Source: Whalleya microplaca
Taxonomy: Eukaryota; Ascomycota; Sordariomycetes; Xylariales; Xylariaceae
Assembly: GCA_022497155.1 (NCBI GenBank)
Contig: MU385726.1
Span: 496,001 to 560,000, forward strand
Direction of reading: 5' to 3'
Length of the DNA: 64,000 bases
This document shows positions 24,876 to 36,233 of the stretch, piece after piece (within the stretch, counting starts at the first letter, position 1; each line of letters opens with the position of its first letter). The notes beneath the pieces are model-generated. The model did not search any database, was not told where the DNA came from, and saw only the letters and a program-made list of their open reading frames with translations. The translations under genes were made by a program, and so were the position numbers.

Positions 24876-26658
24876 TTAAGGCAGTAGTCTCTTGGGCGTT
24901 CTCGGGTAGTAACTCGCTAAATGCACACTAGGCAGATTCAAGTACCACGCAACCACACGGTCCAAGCCAATACCACCACCTCCATGGGGCGGCACGCCCG
25001 CGGATCTGAACACGTCGACGTACTCCTTGATGCCAGGACTCGCGGGGTCGACGCCCTTTCTGCGAAGTCGCTTCTCGAGCAGCTCGGGGATGTGGATACG
25101 CTGGCCGCCGGAGAGGATCTCTTGGCCACGCATGAAGAAGTCGTAGGCGTTGGTGACCTTGGGGTTCTCGGGGTCCTCGATGGTGTAGAACGGGCGAGCG
25201 CCCTCGGGGAACTTGTCGAGCACGTAGAAGTCGGTGTTGAACTTCTTTCGTACTAGGGCTCCCAGGGCCTTCTCCTGAGGTGTGCTCATGTCTTCGTCGT
25301 CGCTGACGTTTCGGTACTCCTCGGGTCCTTCCTCACGCAGCAGCTTCTGGCCCTCGGCGAATGTGAGGCGTACTTCCTTGCCAGGCTCCGGCAGGAGGAA
25401 CTCGTCCGACGGGTAGATGGTGCGGATTAGATCGATTTGCTCTCTGCACTTCTGTTGAAGTCCACGGAAGATGTAGATCATAAGTCCCTCGATCATGTTG
25501 CGTACTTCATGGTAGTGGTCCTCGATCTCCATCTCCATATCAAGTCCCGTGAACTACGAGCGAGCGTTAGTCGTTACATTTCAATAAGCAATTCGCGAGA
25601 ATCCTTACTTCGGTCATGTGTCTAGGTGTGTTCGAGTTTTCGGCTCTGAATACAGGTCCAATACAGTAGACACGTTTTCGTCCTCCAGCGATCTCGAACT
25701 GTTTGTAAAACTGGGGCGACTGTGCTAGGTAGGCTTGTTTGTCGAAATACGGCAGCTGGAACACGTTGGCACCACCCTCGGAAGCAGCACCAATCAGGCA
25801 CGGCGGCTCGAATTGCACGAAGTCTCTCGCTTCTAAGTATTCGCTGAAGAGTTTCCGCACAGTCATTCGGACATCGGCAATGGCTTGCTGGACTGGCGCC
25901 CGCTTGTGCATGACCGGGTTGTTCAGATGTGTAGACAAGCTCGCCGAAGGAGCGTTGGCTGCTTCAGTGAGGGTGAGGTTCTCCACGCCCTCGGGAGGTG
26001 CAGGTTGAGACGGGTCCTCGTCGTCGAAACTGGCGATAGCTCTGTTCGAGGCGTTAAGACCTAAGCCCAGCACCTCGGGTCCAGTGGAAATCAGATAGGC
26101 CTTGGTCAGATGTAGCTCGTAGTCGCTCACGCGGCAACTCTTGACAGGCTCTAGAGGTTTCTGAACCGTGGCTTCGACAAGCACAAAGCCCTCGAGGTTC
26201 AAGCTGCCGACCCATTTGACCATCTGCTTGCTGACCGGCTTGCCCTCCGGGCTGGCAGCTATGACACCCTGTATGGTCCAGTTGCGCTCCTCTCGCAGCT
26301 CGACGAAGGCCATCTTCGCACCCTGCATGCGCGCATTTTGAATCCACGCGCGTAACTTGATTGTCTTGCCGATATGCTCATCGCTTAGGTCCTTCAAGTG
26401 TACCTTGTCGGCATCGACCTTGGTAGTGTGAGTAATGTCACCGTAGTTGTCCTTCGCAAGGTCCTCGTTTCCACCACCAGCGGCCTTCTGCGCAGCTGCA
26501 GCAGCTTCTCGCTCGGCGGCCTTTCGCGCCTTTTCTGCCTCCTTCTTAGCCTTCGCTTCGGCCTTCTTGGCGCCCTTCTTGGACTGCGCTGCACCTTCGC
26601 CGTCGGCCGGCGGGGCAGCACCTGCGGCTTGCGCTGGGTCGACGGGCGGCTCAGACAT
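24876..26658 (-). CDS. DPS1: Aspartyl-tRNA synthetase, cytosolic
   Basis: Class IIb synthetase charging tRNA-Asp for cytosolic translation. Two exons, 26658-25609 and 25553-24876, with a 55-nt intron (25554-25608, GTAAGG..TAG, phase 0), giving 575 aa. Residues 1-65 are an Ala/Lys/Glu-rich helical extension (KKAEAKAKKEAEKARKAAER), the tRNA-binding appendix found in fungal and animal cytosolic AspRS. An OB-fold anticodon-binding domain follows (from about residue 95, IKLRAWIQNAR), then the class II core. Motif 2 is FRAENSNTPRHMTEFTGLD, split by the intron after Glu350. Motif 3 is GGGGIGLDRVV near the C-terminus, and the end PRTPKRLLP is typical of cytosolic enzymes. No mitochondrial targeting sequence is visible. 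It is divergent from CMS1. Confidence 0.96.
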
Positions 26659-27048
26659 GTTGTGGTACGTCTAGGAAAAAAGAGAGTCTATAAGTTGAAT
26701 AAGCAGAGGTTTGCCGATTAGATTGAAGGAGAGGAAATCAAATCGCCCTTAAATAGACACCCTTCTAAGCTGTTGTGGTGTGATGGATGTTTGCCAGTCA
26801 CAGTTCTGACTCTTCCGGCCGATGTAGACGCGGGGCAGTTTTTTGGGTGACAGTGGCGTGGTGGGGTGAAAATCGGATAATTGCAATTTGACACTAAAAT
26901 GTGGATTCATGAATATCAAGATTCTCAACGGTTTAATTGAATTTTTCATCTCAATTGTGACTTTTACAACCAGCATCGAATCAAGTTATTCGACCGCCCG
27001 TGTCTACTCAACCATTGGCCGTAATCATTCATACATAATTTCTCAACA
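26659..27048. promoter_or_regulatory. Divergent AspRS / CMS1 promoter region
   Basis: 390 bp separate two outward-facing starts of translation-related genes, suggesting a shared bidirectional promoter. No particular factor site is assigned. Confidence 0.5.
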
Positions 27049-28064
27049 ATGTCTGAAGAGAAACCTCTCAAGCGTGAGCGCGAGACTCGCAAGCCCAAAT
27101 CCAAGAAGCGTCCCCGCGAGGATGAGGGCAGCTCTCGGAAACGAAGAAAGCAGGCTCAACTGGACGATGATGCCGACCTCGATCTTGATGCAGGGCTCAA
27201 CACGAAGATTGCTTCATTCGGCAACCTGCTACTTGCAGACCACTTAGCCAAGCAGATCCGGAGGTTTGGGACGGATCTGGACCCTCTCGAGCTCAGTCGT
27301 CTGGACACATCACGTATGTAGAACGCATCATACCTATGATGGCTCCTATTCTCTCTTCAGGGCCTCCGGCTAATCTTATATGTCAGCGAACTCCATCAAG
27401 GACACCACATCTTTCCAGAAACCCCGGAACCTGGATAATCTACCCGAGTTCCTGGAGGCGTTCGCAGATCCCAAAAAGCTCGGTGAGGCGCCGAAGCAGA
27501 ATGGCTCGCCGCACACCATCATCGTCACCGGTGCTGGTTTAAGAGCAGCGGATGTTGTTAGGTAAGCTCTTTTGACGCCCATACAGCTCGTCTGTGCTTG
27601 TACTCATGGATTACAGGTCGGTCCGAAAGTACCAGAAAAAGGGCAATACGGTCGCGAAACTGGTATGATATCTAGCTCTAAAAGCCATAGGCTTTGTAAG
27701 TTAACTTTCTCCAGTTCGCCAAGCACATAAAGCTCGAGGAGAGCACACAGTTTCTCAAGAAATACCGGACAGGTATTGCGGTAGGGACGCCGATGAGGCT
27801 GGATGCCTTAGTCGAGAATGGTAAGTGTTGCGGTTTTACCAAGACTATTGACTATTCTGAAATCTAATCGCATTTGTAGGATCATTAAAGCTGGATAGCC
27901 TTGAGCGACTAGTCATAGACGCCTCGCACATCGACCAGAAGAAGCGAGGTATCATGGACATGAAGGAGACCATGCTGCCGTTAGCGCAATGGCTAGCGAG
28001 AAGGGAGTTCAAAGAGAAGTACATAGAGGATTCTGAGAAGCCTCTGCAGTTGCTTTTCTACTAA
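27049..28064 (+). CDS. CMS1: Protein CMS1 (90S pre-ribosome / small-subunit biogenesis)
   Basis: Nucleolar protein associated with U3-containing 90S pre-ribosomes, with a degenerate DEAD-helicase-like fold. Five exons: 27049-27313, 27387-27561, 27617-27662, 27715-27820 and 27880-28064, giving 258 aa (yeast Cms1 is slightly longer). The N-terminus is highly basic (KRERETRKPKSKKRPRED) and suits nuclear targeting. Core landmarks are the SPHTIIVTGAGLRAADVVR block, then VRKYQKKGNTVAKLFAKHIK, VGTPMRLDALVENGSL and LERLVIDASHIDQKKRG, where helicases would carry motifs Ia, Ib and DEAD. The DEAD box is replaced by DASH, so ATP hydrolysis is unlikely. Confidence in the joins is high because every family block falls in frame. 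Confidence 0.92.
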
Positions 28065-28683
28065 GCCATATCGTTAGGATTATTGGGCCACGAAAGTGTC
28101 GTGTTGTCTGAAGCACCAGAGAGGAGCTTCATAGCTAGCAGCTAGGCGTTTCTGCGCGATATGATACCCGTAATTTGCAGTTTCTCATCATGTCTCAACC
28201 AACACATATCTACCTAATCCAAGGCTCATTCCGTGAATTCATGTATAGGAAAGATTATACTTCCAAGGACTTGAACCGGCGCGCTCCCATTACTTAGGTG
28301 TTTTAAGCTTGTTTGCCGGGATCGTAACCGATTTCACCGGCGATCATTACGAGTAGACACACGATTCTGAATGACGAGGCAGTCTAAATCCCCTAAGGAT
28401 TGCCGTCTTACGACCAGGGCTAACTCTTAGCCTAGATGTTTGTAAGCAAGTTTAAGGTCAAACTTTCACATGAAACCAGGACAAGCTTCCTAGATACGAT
28501 AGATGGATAAATGGGTTGTGTTCATTTGACAATATAAGACAACTGTTCGCGTGATGATTTTACAAGTGATTACCCACACACCCATTATCGAGTGATGATC
28601 CTCTTCTCCCTGCCAGCGAGTTTCCCATATGCATACCCTAAGTAAATAGATGAATTATAATTATCTTCGCCTAACTCAAGTAC
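28065..28683. other. Convergent 3' region, CMS1 / CFEM gene
   Basis: No gene supported. A tRNA-like GAACCGGCG word near 28275 was examined and does not fold into a cloverleaf. Confidence 0.5.
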
Positions 28684-29451
28684 CTAGCCATTCGTCCAGT
28701 AATCCTGTATAAGAAGCAAGGAAATCCACAGCACGAGACCGGAGAACGACGCCCTCGAGTCGTTGGTACCTGAGGTCGAAACGATCCACGGCCGGTAGGA
28801 CGACGTAGTTGTCGTGGCATTACTGTTATTATCACTTGACTCAAAGAAAGGAGCAGGGACCAGAGCCGAAGTCGTAATTGGACTGCCTGCCACCGTCACG
28901 GAGAACGTCATTGTCGTGGTCACCGTAGCCGTCCCGACGATGCTTTCCTGTCGTAAATGTAGGCCCGGTACATCTGCTACTTCTCTACCGGCGAGATAGT
29001 CTGCTTCGCGGGAGCGGAGGAGCTCACCGCTAACGACGCCCGGGGCCACCATATAGATCTCGGCTCCTATGCTGATACAAACTGATATTGTGTGGCTTAG
29101 AGCTGGACCGTACTCGTTTGAGTCGCATTGCGAATAGAGGCATTGAAAGAGAGACTAATCGTCGGGGTCAGCACGAGGGACAACTATCCGTAAAAAGAAC
29201 CCACGGACCTTTTGGTAGTCTTTCTGGTGACAGAGGCAGTTGGTGTCGAGGCACTGCGTTATAAACATGCTGTCGACCATGCAACGCGTAGCACAAGCTG
29301 CAGTCAATGTCAACTTTCCTCGCTTCCGAGGAAACAGATCCAAGATGAACTCACTTGGCGGCATTGGCGGCGGCCCAGCGTCTAAGCCAACGGCAAACTG
29401 CAATATTTTTGCGAAAATGATTCGCGAGAGCAAAACCCTACTGAACTTCAT
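28684..29451 (-). CDS. CFEM-domain surface protein, probably GPI-anchored
   Basis: Fungal extracellular cysteine-rich protein; CFEM proteins bind haem or iron or act at the host surface. Two exons, 29451-29209 and 29154-28684, with a 54-nt intron (29155-29208, phase 0), giving 237 aa. The N-terminus is hydrophobic (signal peptide about 1-22). Eight cysteines at 53, 57, 67, 72, 74, 86, 91 and 107 give the spacing C-x3-C-x9-C-x4-C-x-C-x11-C-x4-C-x15-C, which fits the CFEM consensus; the CLDTNCLC core keeps the Asp used for iron contact. After the domain comes a Ser/Thr-rich stalk (TATVTTTMTFSVTV) with N-glycosylation sequons. A C-terminal hydrophobic stretch (SGLVLWISLLLI) could serve a GPI signal, though the polar last residues weaken this. 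Confidence 0.88.
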
Positions 29452-30130
29452 TGTTCCTAACGACTGGTGTATCCTGTATTCGGGCGTTCTTCAAGGAGAG
29501 TGAGCGAGTTTGTTCTTTTCTTTTTTTCTGCTTTTTCTGCTTTTTTTGATCCAATAAATCGTACGAAGCCAAAAAACTTAGGTTGATTAAGGATGATCAC
29601 CAAAAATATCAACCCAGAGAAGCAAGCGAATGTTGATGTTTGGCAATCCAAAAAGAGCGACGTCTCAGGAATCTGATGTTGTGATATAGAGAATGAAGCG
29701 ATCCATTGTTCTGGAAGGTCGTGGTCAAATGCAATACCTATTGTCTCTGACTCCTTTTCCATCTCAAGGAAGCGGCGTCTTACGTCTCTCCATTGTACTT
29801 TCTCACGGATATGTATGATAGGTGAATGTAGGAGGAAGTGGTAATCCTCTGTGAATATTCCACCCGACAACTGACCATCTCCATTATTTCGTCTTCAAGT
29901 AGTTACAATCCTGATATTGACCCGCCCAACTACTTGATCTGCGGCTGACATAGATAAAGATAAGTCCAATCAACTCCGGTAGTTCATTCGTGATATCCAA
30001 ATGTTTGCTCAGGGGTTCGATATAAACGTACTCTTCGTCATTCATATTCTATACTAAGATATATACTCAAATAGTCTATATCCAACATTATATGCGAAAA
30101 CATCGGCTTGTATATCAAATGAAACATATT
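29452..30130. other. Intergenic, CFEM promoter / S41 3' flank
   Basis: No gene supported. A 137-codon minus-strand frame (29870-29457) includes a translated poly-A/T stretch and shows no family features. A T-rich run lies at about 29515-29550. Confidence 0.45.
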
Positions 30131-32394
30131 CTAGTCTATGGCCTTCATGAATTGGTTTGCCATGAACATTTGACTCTTTTGCACAACCTCTCGCTTGGCC
30201 GGTACAGCCAGCTTCTTCGGGATTGTATATCTTGGCCTGTTGAACGGCGCTGGACGGGAGAAAGCCCTCTTCGCAGTTGTGTTGGTCGGATAGTCTATAC
30301 TACCGTAAGCGCACTTCCCGCCCTTGAAGGCCGCCGTGGCAGCAGCTTTCCACAGCTCTGCGATATCGGTAATCATCGGCGCGGTCCACCAGAGTCGGCA
30401 GTCCGACTCCTCCACAACGAATTGCGCCGGGAGCCCGTCCTCGATGTGCGAATGGAGAATCTGATCCTTGACGTTCAAGCTCGCCGCCGTGCTGCGCTCC
30501 GAGACGTACGTGGTGTAGCTGTTGAGCCTCTCAATGATGTCAGAATCATTTGTGTGGAGCAGGGCAACCTGGGCGTTCTGCCAGACGTCGTCGAAGCTGT
30601 AGCTCTGAGACCCCTTGACTCCGCCCACGCCTTGGATGAGGCCTTCCTTCGTCGGCCGTCCGCCCATAGCGATACTTTTGACGCCTGCGTTGGACTTCAG
30701 GAACTCTGAGAACAGCGTGCAGGTCGAGGCACAGTAGCCGTCGAACAGGAGAACGACGTTCTCGGGGCCTCCGAACGGACGAGTGAAGTTCTGGCGACTA
30801 CGGTAGCCCGTAATGTCGGTGCCAAATCCATAGGTGGCATTGATGGTGTTCAATGGGTCATTGAAGTTCCACTGGAAGAGGTTGGTGTAAGTGTCTCCAC
30901 CGAACTCCTGAGGAGCGAACTTGTCGTCAAATGATGTGAAGTTCTCATTCGTGCGATTGTAATCGTATCGCCAGTTGAAAACCGACTCGTATATGCTGAT
31001 GATATCTGATGATGAAGTATCCGGATCGAAGTCCGCAGACGCCGCAGAATAGACATCGGCAACAGCTTGGAAACCGGGGTGTTGCCTCCAGCGTCCCAAG
31101 CCTTCTTGGACGATATCGGGGAAGACCTGGCGGAAGAGGTCATACCCGGAGAAAATGTAGCCTCCGCCGTTTGCCTGAACATCAAGAACCAGCTTCTTCT
31201 TGTCAGCTGCAACAGCATCTGCGAAGAATTTCTGAGCAACCTGCTGGAACTCGACGGGATCATCAGGCGAGAAGGACAGGATCGCAAGTACGGCGACATC
31301 CTCAAAACCGGGGTCCTCGAGGTAATACCCAGAGATGACCGAGTCACTAGAGACAATGACAGGGTCGGGGTATCCAGTCACAGCAGCGGCCGTCGACGTC
31401 GGTGTCGCCGAGGTAGTAGCTGATGAAGTTGTTGTTGCCAAGACGTTGCTAGAAACAGCCCCGGCACAAAACTTCTCGAAATAACTAGGCCCGTCGACAA
31501 CACCAGTCCAACTACCCTTCAGTCTGGCCAGATTGGGAAGTTCTAAAACTGTCCCATTTTCAAAGGTGACTGAAGTGGTATTTCCGGGATAAATGTATCT
31601 ATACTTTTGTTAGAATAACGATTTGAATAGTATGGGACGTCTCAACAATACCTTACGCGCCCTCCGGTTTGGAAGTACCCGAGGTTTTTGTTCTCGGCCA
31701 GGAATGCCTTTTCAAAGAACATAGAATTATACGCAGCATCGGCATCTTGGTTACCAGCAGCCTGGTAGATCCAATCCGCAATAAAGGTAGCAGCGTCAAC
31801 GTCGTTGATGAGCTTCACAGTGGATGCTGTTTCCGGGCAAGAGATTACGTCGTCATACACCTTGATCACTGGTGCAGAGCCGTCGGGACCATCCTCACTG
31901 ATGGAAACCAAAGCAAAAGGTCTCTGCCACTCAACCGCTGACGACAAGGCATCGGGGTAGACGACGAAGTGGCCGTCATGGCCTGGGCCAAACAGGCTCT
32001 TGTATAAGTCTGCTTGCCACGCGTATTCGCTAGAGTAGACGTCTGCCGTGACGTTGGCCTTTAGCTTATCCACTGTCGCCCATATATCATAGGGAGGGAA
32101 AAAATAATCAGCCGGTGGGTTCTTTTTGAAGACAGTATCAGACTGCCACTCGATGTACGGCTCTAACTCCGCAATGAATTTGAGGGCTCCGTCTTTGTCG
32201 ATTGGGATAGAATTGAGGCAATCATACGCGATTGACGCTTCAGCCGTCGGCGTAGCAATGGCATTGATCTGAGCGGACCATGTGGAGCTCAGAATTGCAC
32301 ATGGCTCTGTAGGAGTTGCCGTTGCCGTGCTTGTCGTATTGCTTCCGCTTGCCAATGAAGCAAGCGCTAATGCGCTGATAACAAAGGGCTTCAT
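30131..32394 (-). CDS. Secreted S41-family peptidase (CPAF/tail-specific type)
   Basis: Predicted extracellular serine endopeptidase of the S41 (C-terminal-processing/CPAF-like) family. Two exons, 32394-31657 and 31603-30131. The intron 31604-31656 (53 nt) runs GTAAGG..AAAG; using AAAG rather than the TATAG five bases later keeps the frame and gives RYRYIYPGNTTS. The product is 736 aa. The signal peptide is residues 1-17 (MKPFVISALALASLASG), followed by a Thr-rich linker. A fungal N-terminal domain occupies about 20-250, and a second Ser/Thr/Ala linker about 300-320. The catalytic domain starts near 330 (VAVLAILSFSP), with DVQANGGGYIFSGYD at about 387-401 and the nucleophile loop DGYCASTCTLF at Ser539. 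Many N-x-S/T sequons suit secretion. The tail is basic and Pro-rich. Confidence 0.88.
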
Positions 32395-33537
32395 GGCTGT
32401 CTACCCCAGGAACAGTGAAGAAGAGAATCACTGCGGGAAGAAAACATCGAAAGATCACAACATCTACGACGCGCAGCCTACCACTTATACATTGTAACCC
32501 TGCCCGAGAGCATGAGCTCTGACCTCCTTGCCTACTAACTATTTAGGTAGGTGTCACATTAACCGATGGAGTAAGTTGTTGATTGATAATGGTCCTATCG
32601 ACCGGGTGGCCTAGCAGGGGAGAGGGTCCCCCCGCGTATCTACAACGCCGGGGTCGAGCACAAATACGACCGATGCAGTGTGCATTGTACGCGGTCATTC
32701 GAGAAGCTGATATGTGCGTTTCACGTGTTCGCATACAAGTATGCTGTGTGGTGCTTATCAAGTTCACTTCCAAGGTTAATTCGTAACACACGATACATAG
32801 TAAAGCCTAAAGGAGGCTCAATGTAATCGTTGAACTCTATCTTCGCGCCAGAGATGTTCAGCACAAGCCCTCTAAGTTAGCATTCCGCTAGGTTAGTCGC
32901 TATCAAGACCCTGGCAATCACACCTTATTTCACCTTGTTAGCGTCAACGATTTGCTTGGTTATCGAGGCTAGGGAAGTTATAACGCCGGGATCTAATCTC
33001 GAATCTGTCTAGCCTCCAGAAACCTGGCTGCCTAGGTGCCAGGACAACGGGTGCCGATGGCCCACACCCACCTGATAGGAACAGTCAATGATTAACACAT
33101 CTACAATCTACGGATTACTACGTAGATATGCATACTACCTAACTTCATTGTCGCATTCGAGGATCGTAAACCATACCACCTGAACGATCTTGAAATTGCG
33201 CATAAGAATCGGTAGACGGTACTCGATAGGCGCTCATTCAGCACGGTCCACTATAGACTGTTCGAGATATATCAGACATTCTAACCTCCAACACACAAAT
33301 ATGAGCACGCTACTCAGCGCCGGGAACAACTTCTAATCAAACATCCGCTTCTTTTTACTAAAAGTTATCATTTTACATCTCACCGCCTCGTAACGTCACA
33401 CATATTGTCTTATGCATGTCGCAAACATCTTTCATCATTGACTCTCATTAGAAATCATTGATACTAACTAGCCGGTGGATATGTTTACTGTATGTGTGAA
33501 GCTGAATATAGACTCAAACGGCCACTAGCCTCGCTTC
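32395..33537. other. 1.1-kb intergenic region
   Basis: Promoter side of the S41 gene and 3' side of the sterol carrier gene. There are no supported genes. An ATTTAGGTAGGT word occurs at about 32541-32552. Confidence 0.5.
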
Positions 33538-34770
33538 TCAAGGATCCTTGACCTGTCCCGTTGGCTCCAGCGACCGGTGGTATACGCCCTCATGAAGCAG
33601 AGCCTCAGCCGGGCCGATACCAACGAATTGCCAGACCCCGGCCGTCCGTTCTTGATCTAAATTTATGACCCCTTTATCGGGGATGACACTAGCTAAGAGA
33701 GCGAACTCCTCACTGCTGTCATGTTTGCGAAAGAACGCTCTCGGCCATTCTATGCCAGCTTGTTCTTCAGCTGATCGTAACTCTCGCTGCGCATCTTCAA
33801 TCTTATTCTTCTCGTCACTCGTGAGATGCATGTCGCCCTTCTGAATGCCCTCGATAACCTTAGCCCATGCTCTTCTCGATTCCCAGGGACTCTGTTCCTC
33901 CAGAGGCTTGACCTTGAGCTCCGTAAGGGGTTCTTCGTCCACGTCAAGCCTCTCGATCATCCTGCCATGAACGGCGTCCTTGATCCTGAGTCGCCCGTTC
34001 CACTGTCCATGAACTTCGAAAATAATCTTGCCGCCGTCTCTTATATTAGAGACTTCAGCGTGCACACTATTCTTCGAGCCTAGTCCAAATGCCTTCTTGC
34101 CTTCAAACTCAATCGTTGCAAGGTATCCCGAGCTGGATGATATATAGCAGGTCCCTTCTAGCTCTGGGTATGGGCGCCCAGTCAGGAGCCCCTTGATCAC
34201 CATAGTCGGCAGCGTTATCAGGTGGCTCTCTTTATGCATCTCATCGCGAATTATGGCGTGACCAATCTGTCGCACCCTGACCCCGGACGTGGGACTAAAG
34301 GTCGTTTCCTGTGCCACATAGCCAGACGATGAGATGCCATGGGTTTTATTATACAGGAATGAAGCCGTCACAGGCGGGTGATGCGACACTTGTTCAGAAA
34401 TGAACTGGGACGTGCTACCGTCCCTGGCCTCGAATGTCCCCAGGAAGAGCTCACCCAGGAATGCGTTGAGCGGTTTCTTCACGCCGCCATCGGATTCCTC
34501 GGAGGCTGCTTCCGTGTAAGTCTGGCGTTTCAAACTGCAGAGGAAGTTTTTTAGAACGAGGAGTGCGCGCCGTGCGGGATCGTCCTCCCGAGCCGGCCGA
34601 AGAAACAGTTCGTGCCGCTCAGCCCATGAGGCGGGGATCTCCGTCACGGATTTGGGTGAGAGGACGAAAGGGGGCGCGGTGATGTTTGAGAGGTCCCCTT
34701 TTACTGTTGTGAGATGAGATAGAAAGTCTTTTAACTGTGAAAAGTGAGACTGTGACTGTGACTTAGTCAT
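33538..34770 (-). CDS. KES1: Oxysterol-binding protein homologue (Osh4/Kes1 type)
   Basis: Lipid exchanger of the ORP family, moving sterol against PI4P between ER and Golgi or plasma membrane. A single exon of 410 aa, matching the short ORPs that consist of the ORD alone (no PH or ankyrin domain). The ORD lid lies at the N-terminus. The PI4P-binding motif KKPLNAFLGELF is at about 98-109, and the ORP signature EQVSHHPP at 126-133 keeps both histidines. Further family blocks are GTCYISSSSGYLATIEF, KNSVHAEV and, near the C-terminus, the helical region with SPWESRRAWAKV. No signal peptide or membrane span is present, so it should be cytosolic and peripheral. Confidence 0.93.
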   Translation of the reverse strand: MTKSQSQSHFSQLKDFLSHLTTVKGDLSNITAPPFVLSPKSVTEIPASWAERHELFLRPAREDDPARRALLVLKNFLCSLKRQTYTEAASEESDGGVKKPLNAFLGELFLGTFEARDGSTSQFISEQVSHHPPVTASFLYNKTHGISSSGYVAQETTFSPTSGVRVRQIGHAIIRDEMHKESHLITLPTMVIKGLLTGRPYPELEGTCYISSSSGYLATIEFEGKKAFGLGSKNSVHAEVSNIRDGGKIIFEVHGQWNGRLRIKDAVHGRMIERLDVDEEPLTELKVKPLEEQSPWESRRAWAKVIEGIQKGDMHLTSDEKNKIEDAQRELRSAEEQAGIEWPRAFFRKHDSSEEFALLASVIPDKGVINLDQERTAGVWQFVGIGPAEALLHEGVYHRSLEPTGQVKDP

Positions 34771-35213
34771 CTGTGAAGTGGTCGGTGATTATTGAAGGCG
34801 AATGATTAGAAGGTATATCAAGAGCAGAATTGAGATTTTAAGCAATATAAATTGTTTCTAAATGGACTAACGGTCTCGGGTCTTCATTAAGATCACCACT
34901 CATTTAATGAGCTCCTCCCAATGCCATTCTATCCGAGTTTAATGAATAAAGCTACACGACCTCGGCTGACATCGCTCGAAGAATGGATGACGTTGATGGC
35001 GGGATGTCTCTTTTGCCCGGATACCGACAAACAGTGGGGAGTTCGGACATTTTAGGCAGCTTTATCGGCGAACATCATACTATAAATCACCTTTATTAGT
35101 ACTGAGAAATTGCTAGAACAGGTTCGCTATCTTGGTGCCTATTTCTATAGTCTATAAATTCATTGCATTCATCGTTATATTCACGGCTTGAGAATATATA
35201 ACACATGTGCTTC
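34771..35213. other. Intergenic, KES1 promoter / dehydratase 3' flank
   Basis: 443 bp, A+T-rich, no gene supported. Confidence 0.5.
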
Positions 35214-36233
35214 TTATGTCCGTAATAACTTCTCCAAAGATGCCATTGCCTTCTTGCCAAATTCACCCATATCGGAATATTTCTCAGGTCCCTTGCCATC
35301 GAATACCTCAATCGACAACCAGCCCCTGAAACCGGTCCCAAGTACAGCCTTCAAGAAATCTTGCACCGGAAGGTAGCCGCCATCATACGGAAGTGGCCGC
35401 CAATCATGACTCCACCGGCCCCTTGGTCGAAGTCCTTCTTCATTCTCTTTTGCCTCGATCGGAGGATCCATCTTATATGCGTCAGAGATCTGTAGAAGAT
35501 AGATCTTCTCAGCTGGAATCGTGGCGGCGAGCTCAGCCAAACTTTGCTTCCACCTAGACTCCAAGTCTTCTTTCGACACGCCTTCCACTAGTCCGGATTT
35601 CGCTCTCGGGTCTGCCCATTCGCCTCCGGCGCTCTGGAACGTATCTAAACATAGACCAATATTTGGCCGGTTTGCTTTCTCCACGATTTGCCACACGTCC
35701 TTCCAGTTCGGGGCTCGCGTGGCCCAACACCAGTTCTCGTAGGCAATGCGCTGCCCCTTGGCTGCGCAGAGGTCTGCCAGCTCAGCGAGGTCGCTTGCTA
35801 GGTCGTCGAACAACAAGGATATCCCGGGGGCATCTGATGAACCAACTTGCAGCATATCGGTTCCCACCGCTTCCATGATCCTCATCCATCCTTTCGCTCG
35901 GTCGAAGGCATCTTGCCTCTCCTTACTCCCTTTCGGCCAACCTTCAAAATTGGCAAAAGGCTGTAACATGAGAATTCTGAGGTTATGCTCCTGTGCCTGA
36001 GCTTTGATAGCTTTCCCAATCTCCACGAGGGTATCGTAGTCTTTGCGGCCAGGCTCTTGGCCATTTAACATTTTACCGTAGGTCAATATATCCGGCATCG
36101 ATAGCTCAATCGCGTCAAACCCAGCCTCGGTAATCGCCTTGAACTTCAAGGGAAGTGTGTGAGACTCCTTGTGCCCAATACTACATGTTGCATAACATGT
36201 TGGGACCTCTGCGCCTTGATAGTTAATCGGCAT
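35214..36233 (-). CDS. 3-Dehydroshikimate dehydratase-like TIM-barrel enzyme
   Basis: Member of the xylose-isomerase-like TIM-barrel superfamily, closest to fungal 3-dehydroshikimate dehydratases (Neurospora qa-4), which convert 3-dehydroshikimate to protocatechuate in quinate/shikimate catabolism. A single exon of 339 aa. The metal-binding quartet of this group is in place: Glu166 (AYENWCW), Asp197 (LCLDTFQSAG), Gln248 (YLLQISDA) and Glu309 (LSIEVF). LQPFANFEGW (residues 90-99) and the GGYLPV segment (285-290) also match qa-4 blocks. No targeting signal is visible. Caveat: sugar-phosphate isomerases/epimerases share the fold, so the substrate is inferred from motif spacing. No other qa-cluster gene (qa-2, qa-3, qa-x, qa-1F) lies in the window. 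Confidence 0.78.
   Translation of the reverse strand: MPINYQGAEVPTCYATCSIGHKESHTLPLKFKAITEAGFDAIELSMPDILTYGKMLNGQEPGRKDYDTLVEIGKAIKAQAQEHNLRILMLQPFANFEGWPKGSKERQDAFDRAKGWMRIMEAVGTDMLQVGSSDAPGISLLFDDLASDLAELADLCAAKGQRIAYENWCWATRAPNWKDVWQIVEKANRPNIGLCLDTFQSAGGEWADPRAKSGLVEGVSKEDLESRWKQSLAELAATIPAEKIYLLQISDAYKMDPPIEAKENEEGLRPRGRWSHDWRPLPYDGGYLPVQDFLKAVLGTGFRGWLSIEVFDGKGPEKYSDMGEFGKKAMASLEKLLRT

Noticed and set aside
28255..28345. tRNA-like words (CTTGAACCGGCG)
   Set aside because: No acceptor stem or anticodon arm could be folded.
29457..29870. 137-codon open frame, minus strand, beside the CFEM gene
   Set aside because: Part of it is a translated A/T-rich run; nothing resembles a known family.
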